Shown: positions 32,409 through 38,235 of the stretch, in pieces
Layout: every line of letters begins with the position of its first letter
How positions within the stretch are numbered: the stretch's first letter is position 1
Assembly: GCA_000333335.1 (NCBI GenBank)
Contig: BACX01000797.1
Span: 1 to 38,235, forward strand
DNA length: 38,235 nucleotides
From: Sphingomonas-like bacterium B12
GTDB lineage: Bacteria > Pseudomonadota > Alphaproteobacteria > Sphingomonadales > Sphingomonadaceae
Direction of reading: 5' to 3'
The notes under the pieces: model-generated
Told to the model about the DNA's origin: nothing
The model's database searches: none
Seen by the model: the letters and a program-made list of their open reading frames with translations, nothing else
Made by a program: the position numbers and the translations under genes

Positions 32409-34445
32409 CTATCGGCTCGGGCCCCTGAGTTGGATTATGTTCGAGCCGCCGTTCACAAGCTTCTCCAACGCCGCGGCTAGGTCGGCCTGCCGGAATGGCT
32501 TTGCCAAATGCGGTAGACCAAATTCGATTTCGCCGCCCGCATAGCCGGTAACTACCAAAACGGGCAGGGTCGGCCGCCGCTCGTGAATTTTCTTGGAAAG
32601 CTGCGCTCCATTCATACCGGGCATCAGGTAATCGGTGACGACGGCATCCAGTTCATCGGCAGTTTCAAGGTAGGACAGCGCTTGGCCCCCCCCGGACGCC
32701 TCCTGCACCCTGTGCCCCATGTCACGGAGCATCTCCGCAGTGCCTGCCCGCACTAGATCCTCGTCATCCACGACAAGGAGCCGTAAGGGTTGCATCTGTC
32801 GGACAAGTGCCTGCGCCGGCCGAGATGCCCTGACGACATCGGCGTCGGCGACAACGAGGTAGAGATCGGCTCTCGTGCCCTCTCCGACTGCGCTCGTAAG
32901 ATGGAAGGCCCCGCCGAGCTGTCCAGCGAGGCCATGCACCATCGAAAGCCCGAGCCCGGTGCCTTTGCCTACGCCTTTCGTCGAGTAGAATGGTTCGACC
33001 GCCCTGGCGAGGGTTTCCTCGTCCATGCCCGAACCCGTGTCGACGACGGAAATCCGAATGTAGGCGCCGGCTTTGAGACCTAGCTGTTCAAGAGGCCCGA
33101 CAATTACGCGGTCGGCCGTGATCGTCAGAGATCCTCCCTCCGGCATGGCGTCGCGGGCATTGACGGCGAGGTTGAGGAGCGCCAGTTCCAGCTGATTGGG
33201 ATCCGCCAGCACCGGTGGCAGATCAGGCGCGGCGAGCATCTTCAATCCGATCGGCGAGCCTATCGAGCTCGCGATCAGGTCTCGCATACCCTCGAAGAGC
33301 TCCTCGATATCGACCGCCCGTGTTTCGAGTGCCTGCCGTCTCGCAAAGCCGAGAAGGCGACTGACGAGCACGCGCGCTCGTTCCGCCGACTGCTGGGCGC
33401 CGTCGATCCAGCGCGCGGCTTTCGGATCGTGGTCCGAATATTTCCGCTGCAGCAGGTCGAGAGCACCGGTGATGGGAGTGAGAAGGTTGTTGACGTCATG
33501 GGCAACTCCGCCGGTGAGCTGGCCAAGCGTTTCGAGCTTCTGCGCCTCGCGGAGCTGCGCTGCAGCCGCCTCCCGCTCCGCCACCGCCTCGTCGACCCGA
33601 CGTTCAAGGGTCTCGTTGAGTTCGCGCAGAGCCATTTCGGCGCGCTTGCGCTCGGTCGTGTCCTGGAAGATCACGGCGACCTCGTGCTCGCTGCCGGCAT
33701 CGACACGGAAGGCGGCCAGTTCCAGGAAGCGCTTCGTGGCGACCAGCTCGCGCTCGAACCGTATCGGCTCTCCGGTCAGCAAGACGTTACGGTAAAGCTC
33801 GACCCAGCCGTCCGCCTCGTCGGGCACCATGTCGCGCACCCGCTGCCCCACGACGTCGGCAAAGCCGGCATGCCTTTCGTAGGCGGCGTTGGCCTGGACG
33901 TGGACATAGTCACTCAGCGGTCCGTGATCACCGTCGATGAAGCGAATGACGCAGAAGCCTTCATCCATGGTGTCGAAAAGCGTGCGGAAGCGGTTCTCAC
34001 TGTCCCGAAGCTCCAGCAGACGGGAGCGCGCCTCGTACTGGCGCCGGCGGCTTCGTAACGCCGAGCGCGCGAGGCTTACCAGCGTCGTCGGGTGGAAAGG
34101 ACGCTCGAGAAACGTCACGTTTCCGAGCGTGCCGAGATGGCGGGCAGCGGCGGGATTGCGCTCCAGGCCTCCGCCGCGCGTCGTCAGGAGCACGAACGGC
34201 AGGTCGGACCATTCTTCCTGGTCCCCCAGCCACTTCGATAGCTGCTTCAGATCAGCGTTGGCGATCGCCTCCTCGGTAAGGACTACGAAGGCAGCGCCCT
34301 GGTCGAGCGCCGCGATAAGCTCAAGGAGGGAGGAGCAGGCTACACCTTCGATTCCCGCTTCTGAAAGGATCGACACGGCGACCAGGCCGTCACGTCCGCG
34401 CGGTGCGAAGACCAGGCCCCGTTCCGAGACGGTCGACTGCTTCAC
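32409..34445 (-). CDS. Hybrid sensor histidine kinase
   Basis: A 678-residue cytoplasmic hybrid kinase. Order: a degenerate receiver-like N-terminal domain (1-130), a PAS domain (about 150-265, ending AVIFQDTTERKRAEMALREL), a coiled-coil, HisKA with H316 in TGGVAHDVNNLLTP, HATPase with NLAVNARDAMPEGG, DTGSGMDEETL and GKGTGLGLSMVHG, and a C-terminal receiver (LRLLVVDDEDLVRAG, phospho-acceptor D605 in TDYLMPGMNG, Lys649). No membrane helix, so it senses a cytoplasmic signal. The first domain lacks a clear phospho-Asp site. It overlaps the KaiC-like gene by four bases (ATGA), and the two form one operon. Confidence 0.93.
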   Translation of the reverse strand: MKQSTVSERGLVFAPRGRDGLVAVSILSEAGIEGVACSSLLELIAALDQGAAFVVLTEEAIANADLKQLSKWLGDQEEWSDLPFVLLTTRGGGLERNPAAARHLGTLGNVTFLERPFHPTTLVSLARSALRSRRRQYEARSRLLELRDSENRFRTLFDTMDEGFCVIRFIDGDHGPLSDYVHVQANAAYERHAGFADVVGQRVRDMVPDEADGWVELYRNVLLTGEPIRFERELVATKRFLELAAFRVDAGSEHEVAVIFQDTTERKRAEMALRELNETLERRVDEAVAEREAAAAQLREAQKLETLGQLTGGVAHDVNNLLTPITGALDLLQRKYSDHDPKAARWIDGAQQSAERARVLVSRLLGFARRQALETRAVDIEELFEGMRDLIASSIGSPIGLKMLAAPDLPPVLADPNQLELALLNLAVNARDAMPEGGSLTITADRVIVGPLEQLGLKAGAYIRISVVDTGSGMDEETLARAVEPFYSTKGVGKGTGLGLSMVHGLAGQLGGAFHLTSAVGEGTRADLYLVVADADVVRASRPAQALVRQMQPLRLLVVDDEDLVRAGTAEMLRDMGHRVQEASGGGQALSYLETADELDAVVTDYLMPGMNGAQLSKKIHERRPTLPVLVVTGYAGGEIEFGLPHLAKPFRQADLAAALEKLVNGGSNIIQLRGPSR

Positions 34446-35929
34446 GCGGTCTCACGCTTGAGGAGTGGCGCCTCGCCGACAAGCGACGGCACTCCGCGGA
34501 GGATGCCTTGGAAGCCGGTCAGCGGCTCGCCAAGGGTGATGCCCCGTCCGCCGATTTGATACTCGCGGATCGTGTTCTCGTGTTCGCCCATGCGCTTCTT
34601 AACGACCGAAATCGCCCGGCGGACCCGGCCCATGGCCTCGAAATACCGCAGCAGGATCACCGTGTCCGCAAGGTAGGTGATGTCGACCGGTGTTTTCATG
34701 TCGCCGACGAGCCCGTGCTGCGCGACAGTCAGGATCGTCGTCGCACCCTGCCGGTTAAGATATTGGAGGAGTTCGTGCATGTGCAGTGTCAGCGCATGCT
34801 CCGCAGGCATGGCGGCTTGGTAACCGTTCAGGCTATCCACCACTACGGTGCGCGCGCTATACACCTCCACGCACTGCCGGACACGCGCAGAAAATTCACC
34901 CGGCGAGAGTTCGGCCGCATCGACCTGTTCGAGAACAAGCTTCTTGTCGTCGACCATTTTCTGCAGGTCGATCCCGAGCCCCAGCGCACGTTGGACCAGA
35001 AGCCCCACTTCCTCGTCGAAGACGAACATGGCCGCAGTTTCGCCGCGCTCGATGGCGGTCTTGATGAAGGTGAGGGCTAGAAGCGATTTGCCGGTGCCGG
35101 CCGGGCCGAGCAAGAGGAGGCTGGATCCCCGTTCCACGCCGCCGCCGAGCAATGCGTTGAGCTCGTTCGAGTCGGTGGTCAGCAGGCCGCGTTCGAAGCG
35201 ATTCCTGTGCTCCGCGGAGACGAGCCGAGGGAAGACCCGGACGCCGCCCGTCTCGATCACGAAATCGTGGAAACCTCCGCGATACCGCCGTCCGCGATAT
35301 TTGAGCACGCGAAGCCGGCGTCGTTCGCCACCATATTCGGGCGACAGCTCGTCCAGTCGAATGACCGCATGAGCGATCGAATGCACAGTCTTGTCGTTCG
35401 CATCGGCGCTCAGGTCGTCGAGAAGGAGGACGGTGGCGCCGCTTTTGGCGAAAAAGTGCTTGAGCGCAAGGATCTGGCGGCGATACCGGAGGGAACTCTG
35501 CGCGAGGAGTCGAATTTCGGAGAGGCTGTCGAGGACGACCCGCTGCGGCTTCCCCGCTTTGAATGCCTCGAAGATGCGCTTGGTCGTCTCGCCGAGTTCC
35601 AGATCGGAGGAATAGAGCAAACTTTGCTGCTGATCCTCGTCGAGCAGGTTTTCCGGGGGAACCAGCTCGTAGATGTCGATCCCATCGAGGGCCCAGCCGT
35701 GAGAGGTCGCGGTGGCGCGCAACTCGCCCTCGGTTTCCGACAGCGTGATGTAGAGGCAACGCTCGCCCGCCGCCGCTCCGGCCAGCAGGAATTGCAGCGC
35801 GATGGTCGTCTTCCCGGCGCCTGGCGATCCTTCCAGGAGGTAACAGCGGCTTCGCTCGAGACCTCCTCTCAGTACGTCATCGAGGCCGGACACCCCGAGC
35901 TGTGCATCTGGAGACGTTGCATTGGACAT
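34442..35929 (-). CDS. KaiC-like circadian clock ATPase family protein
   Basis: A 495-residue protein with two RecA-like ATPase domains, the architecture of KaiC. Walker A motifs are GSPGAGKTT (about 34-42) and GPAGTGKSL (about 275-283). The glutamates after them lie in ITLSETEGEL and FVFDEEVGLL; Walker B strands are RVVLDSLSEIRLL and TVVVDSLNGYQAA. AGGA lies seven bases before ATG 35929; a GTG at 35947 is in frame. No KaiA or KaiB gene is nearby. Coupling with a histidine kinase is common for such proteins in proteobacteria, where a role in stress or light signalling rather than a true clock is supposed. Confidence 0.92.
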   Translation of the reverse strand: MSNATSPDAQLGVSGLDDVLRGGLERSRCYLLEGSPGAGKTTIALQFLLAGAAAGERCLYITLSETEGELRATATSHGWALDGIDIYELVPPENLLDEDQQQSLLYSSDLELGETTKRIFEAFKAGKPQRVVLDSLSEIRLLAQSSLRYRRQILALKHFFAKSGATVLLLDDLSADANDKTVHSIAHAVIRLDELSPEYGGERRRLRVLKYRGRRYRGGFHDFVIETGGVRVFPRLVSAEHRNRFERGLLTTDSNELNALLGGGVERGSSLLLLGPAGTGKSLLALTFIKTAIERGETAAMFVFDEEVGLLVQRALGLGIDLQKMVDDKKLVLEQVDAAELSPGEFSARVRQCVEVYSARTVVVDSLNGYQAAMPAEHALTLHMHELLQYLNRQGATTILTVAQHGLVGDMKTPVDITYLADTVILLRYFEAMGRVRRAISVVKKRMGEHENTIREYQIGGRGITLGEPLTGFQGILRGVPSLVGEAPLLKRETA

Positions 35930-36328
35930 GTTGGATTCCTGGCTCACTCAGGCATCCATAGCGGCTTTTGTCGTCGCTCGCATTCAAACGGATAAACCCG
36001 GCGCTATCTTGTCATTCACGGCGTGGTCGATATTTCTCGTGCGAACGGCTTTCCCAAGGATGGCAGGTAACAGGCAGCCGTCTGACTTAGCTGAATGTCA
36101 TGGAATGATCGATTGCCGGCAGGGAGTGCGGCCGGACCGGACAGTCCTCTAAGGACCTTTGCATCCCCGATACCGGTCTGGAAGGAACCCACCAACTCCG
36201 GCCACTCACCCATTGCCGAAACCGACCGATCATCGCCACTTGGTCGTGGGTAATTTGCGTAAACGGCCCTACAGCCGGGGCCAGCCAATACCTCCACACA
36301 GACGTCGCGATGGCCAGCGATGCCAGGT
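35930..36328. other. Gene-free stretch upstream of KaiC-like operon
   Basis: No supported gene. Contains the promoter and leader of the KaiC-like operon (towards 35930) and the region downstream of the VapC gene. I looked for a GGAAC/CGTT general-stress promoter on the - strand and did not find a convincing one. Confidence 0.4.
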
Positions 36329-36736
36329 TTAGTTGGTCGGTTGCCAGTCTTCGCAGCGAAGGCCGTCCACCCGCTTGAACTCGCCGAGATTGCCAGTGAC
36401 GACGATGAGACCGCGGCTACGCGCATGGCCGGCTATCAGGACATCATAACCGCCGATTTGACGCCCTTCTCGTTCAAGGACGGCACGAATATCGCCGGCG
36501 TGGGCGGCGGCGTCAGCATCGAAGGCAAGCACTTCGAGTCGGCTTGCGAAGCGCTCGACTTCGCTCCGGTTCTCGATCGGCCGGGTCGATTTCGCGGCTC
36601 CGTGGAGAAGCTCCGTCAGCACGATCGTCGAGATACTCAGGCCATCAGCCTCGGCGTTGAAGCGTGCACGAATATTCTGGGGCCGATCGCGCAGAACCCG
36701 GATGCAAAGATTGGTATCCAGCATGTACCGGAGCAT
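36329..36736 (-). CDS. vapC: VapC-type PIN-domain toxin
   Basis: A 135-residue VapC-like ribonuclease. Expected acidic residues: D7 in RYMLDTNLCIRVL, E42 in SIVLTELLHGAA-like STIVLTELLHG, and D98 in IGGYDVLIAGHARSRG. The final motif reads VTGNLGEF where VTNN or VTDN plus xxEF is usual, so the fourth metal ligand may be weak or absent. It overlaps the stop of the antitoxin gene by one base. The two PIN toxins in this window are not close to each other in sequence. Confidence 0.9.
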   Translation of the reverse strand: MLRYMLDTNLCIRVLRDRPQNIRARFNAEADGLSISTIVLTELLHGAAKSTRPIENRSEVERFASRLEVLAFDADAAAHAGDIRAVLEREGRQIGGYDVLIAGHARSRGLIVVTGNLGEFKRVDGLRCEDWQPTN

Positions 36737-36957
36737 CAGAAAGCCTCGCGTTCCTGCAACGACGGCTGCTCGCGCTCACCAAGATCGATACCTGAAGCAG
36801 CGAAGAAATCATCCCACACTCGATCCGAGGGCACGATGACACGCCGCACCCCGTCGCGCAGGATCGTGACCTCGCGAACGCCCTCCGGAAAGGCGACATC
36901 TTTGGGCAGGCGGACGGCCTGAGACCGGTTTGATTGAAAGACTGTCGTGCGGGTCAT
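36736..36957 (-). CDS. vapB: VapB-type antitoxin (AbrB/MazE fold)
   Basis: A 73-residue antitoxin. The N-terminal half, TTVFQSNRSQAVRLPKDVAF, followed by PEGVREVTILRDG, is the swapped-hairpin AbrB-like DNA-binding fold typical of VapB. The C-terminal half with VWDDFFAASGIDLGEREQPS would bind the VapC toxin. It lies directly upstream of vapC, same strand, with a one-base stop/start overlap. Expected to repress its own promoter in the 240 bases before 36957. Confidence 0.9.
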   Translation of the reverse strand: MTRTTVFQSNRSQAVRLPKDVAFPEGVREVTILRDGVRRVIVPSDRVWDDFFAASGIDLGEREQPSLQEREAF

Positions 36958-37199
36958 CGCTCGGCTCCATGCTGCATATTCGCGATGTATACCTCATCGT
37001 GGATATGTCAATGGGATATACGTGCGATGTGGCAGAACAGCAGTTCTCCACCATCCCGTGCCGATCGTGGCTTCAGGAGACCACGAGTTACGCTGGAAGC
37101 CGACCAGCGGCTTACGGGGAGGAAATCTGCCGGGCCGTTGCCGCCCCAATTGCCGTCGTTCCTGATCTGCATCACGACGCCTAGAAGCGGACAGCGTAC

Positions 37200-37370
37200 C
37201 TAGCTGGTGAGGGTATAGTCGCGATCCCGATGCAAGGATGCCAAGGCATTTTCGTAGTGCGCGGCAAGTTCGCGATGGATTTGAGCGACCGCCGGATCGG
37301 GACATTGGTCGGCACGCTGACGCTCTTCGTTAGCCCGTCGGATAAAGTAGTCAAGATCATCTTCGTCCAT
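37200..37370 (-). CDS. Small conserved-looking helical protein, 56 aa
   Basis: A gene missed by length-limited callers. Product: MDEDDLDYFIRRANEERQRA, then DQCPDPAVAQIHRELAAHYE and NALASLHRDRDYTLTS. This is the pattern of short sphingomonad proteins with an acidic start and a helical HRELA.hYE stretch. GAGGTGG precedes the ATG. Function unknown. Codon use is normal for the window, unlike the overlapping frames. Confidence 0.7.
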   Translation of the reverse strand: MDEDDLDYFIRRANEERQRADQCPDPAVAQIHRELAAHYENALASLHRDRDYTLTS

Positions 37371-37541
37371 TGCAACCACCTCAAGCTGCCTTACCCAGCT
37401 AGGATCAAATTTTCTTGGTCATCTCCGCGACGCAATCAATAACCTAGATCAAGCCAGCCATCTGAACTCCGCAACTCATAGCCCGAATATCGGAGATCGT
37501 CGTGGCATGCACAATAAGCAGTCCGGCTGACACCCATTATC

Positions 37542-37865
37542 TTGGATTTTGAAACGATCCTGCCCATTGAGCTTTTTGAAATGAGACGGGCAAGGGCGGG
37601 CCAGGGATCAACAAGAATCGTGGGCTTCATCTCTCCGATACCGTGGATGACCACGGCGATCCTTATCCGCGAAATGAGTGATAGCGCGCACAGGGTTGCT
37701 GGCGAAGGCTCGCTCTTTGCGATGGTTCGCAGGTTGCAAGCGATGCCGAGCAGATCGCTAGGCGGTTACCGGATTAGGCTGCCTGACCGAGTAGTGGAGC
37801 CGTTTGACTATGGACCCGATGACTTCGACGATTTGATCAGGATGGCATCGCGAGCCCGCGTCTGA
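37542..37865 (+). CDS. Uncharacterised 107-aa protein
   Basis: Starts at TTG 37542 (or Met 37581). Segments RIVGFISPIPWMTTAILIRE and GYRIRLPDRVVEPFDYGPDD suggest a small mixed alpha/beta protein. No family recognised. The first 40 codons are less GC-rich than usual, so the start is uncertain. It stands alone between the 56-residue gene and the window edge. Confidence 0.45.
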   Translation: MDFETILPIELFEMRRARAGQGSTRIVGFISPIPWMTTAILIREMSDSAHRVAGEGSLFAMVRRLQAMPSRSLGGYRIRLPDRVVEPFDYGPDDFDDLIRMASRARV

Positions 37866-37886
37866 CATTCGGACGATTCGTTAAGG

Positions 37887-38123
37887 CTAAAAGAAGCTCA
37901 CGCCCCATTCCCATAGAGCGCGAGCCTCAAGATCAGGACGACGATATCGCTGCCGAGCGGGTAGCGCTTTGGTTATCCGGTTGGAGGGGCTTCTTCCTCC
38001 GTGTCGCCCATCTTCCTTGTACAAAGCGACCGCAGAGGTCAAGGCACGACCGTCCAGAGTGTCTTCGTTGGAATGCCAAAGGCGAGCGGTCCGCCATCGC
38101 CCCAAGTCGCCGCCTTTCAGCAC
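37887..38123 (-). CDS. Doubtful small ORF, 78 aa
   Basis: GTG start with product MLKGGDLGRWRTARLWHSNE and so on, basic, ending ALWEWGVSFF. Codon use is only fair and it overlaps the start of the rightmost + strand frame by 51 bases. At most one of the two is likely to be real. Confidence 0.25.
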   Translation of the reverse strand: MLKGGDLGRWRTARLWHSNEDTLDGRALTSAVALYKEDGRHGGRSPSNRITKALPARQRYRRPDLEARALWEWGVSFF

Positions 38124-38235
38124 GATCTTCCGAGCCCGAACGAGCAGTCCCGGGCGCGACCGAAACCGAAGATCACTGCCTATAGTGGAGGTGGTGGGAT
38201 GCGATCAGCTTCGTGCTTTGGTGGGCCGCCGCCCG
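38073..38235 (+). CDS. Possible partial gene at right edge
   Basis: An open frame that runs off the window: MPKASGPPSPQVAAFQHDLP and then KPKITAYSGGGGMRSASC FGGPPP. The PKITAYSGGG stretch looks like a strand and loop near the start of a structured domain. The pattern faintly resembles the beginning of some phage head maturation proteases, but this is a guess. Only 54 codons are visible. No strong ribosome site precedes the ATG; one (GGAGG) stands before the in-frame Met at 38199. Confidence 0.3.
   Translation, partial: MPKASGPPSPQVAAFQHDLPSPNEQSRARPKPKITAYSGGGGMRSASCFGGPPP

Noticed and set aside
36320-36922. A 200-codon + strand frame.
   Set aside because: Antisense to the VapBC pair, which has clear domain evidence.
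1-38235. Search by eye for tRNA/rRNA genes, CRISPR arrays, integrase and complete insertion sequences.
   Set aside because: None seen. The inverted repeat at 32056-32093 was considered as transposon ends but no transposase gene lies between or beside the arms.

Overview
The window is GC-rich alphaproteobacterial DNA, most likely from a sphingomonad (Sphingomonadales). The reasons are family types rather than a database match: a lasso peptide cluster with isopeptidase, TonB receptor and FecR; DUF6880, DUF6771-like and UPF0158 accessory genes; and HTH regulators with a C-terminal membrane anchor. I see no rRNA, tRNA, CRISPR array, integrase or intact insertion sequence. The mosaic of toxin-antitoxin pairs, small orphan genes and broken genes suggests an accessory region of a chromosome or megaplasmid.

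Layout. 0-3 kb: TetR regulator, GST-like protein, a small helical protein and a flavin reductase. 3-7 kb: a PIN-toxin/Phd-antitoxin pair, a DUF6880 protein and three small accessory genes. 7.1-12.9 kb: a repeated, apparently undescribed cassette. Three short LuxR-type HTH proteins (7113, 9177, 10547) each end in one hydrophobic helix. The first and third are each followed by a ~112-115 aa helical protein and a multi-pass membrane protein; the two membrane proteins are recognisable paralogues. The first copy continues into a RadC/JAMM protein, the second into a 50 aa peptide and a GntR regulator. 12.9-21.4 kb: a lasso peptide cluster. Precursor A, a hairpin, protease B (RRE plus transglutaminase-like) and cyclase C lie on the + strand. 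Facing them on the - strand are FecR, a TonB-dependent receptor and an isopeptidase that is frameshifted here. No intact FecI sigma factor is present.

21.6-28.1 kb: a membrane-protein gene with two frameshifts, then a candidate defence cluster: a protein with an RxxxxH HEPN-like motif, a KAP P-loop NTPase, an uncharacterised protein and a protein with an IrrE-like C-terminus lacking HExxH. 28.1-31.3 kb: an Old Yellow Enzyme, a small secreted protein, two tiny overlapping convergent genes and an HU-type protein. 31.3-32.4 kb: an uncharacterised gene with a gene-free region upstream holding a perfect 15-bp inverted repeat and further copies of its half-site. 32.4-35.9 kb: a two-gene operon of a KaiC-like double ATPase and a hybrid histidine kinase. 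36.3-38.2 kb: a VapBC pair, a 56 aa gene and poorly understood small ORFs to the edge.

How genes may work together. The lasso enzymes should make a 21-residue peptide with a Gly1-Asp8 ring. Receptor and FecR would sense or import it, and the isopeptidase would linearise it if intact. The 7-13 kb cassettes look like membrane-tethered transcription regulators with dedicated membrane partners; this is inference. Three frameshifts, in two neighbouring genes, could be genuine decay or assembly indels.
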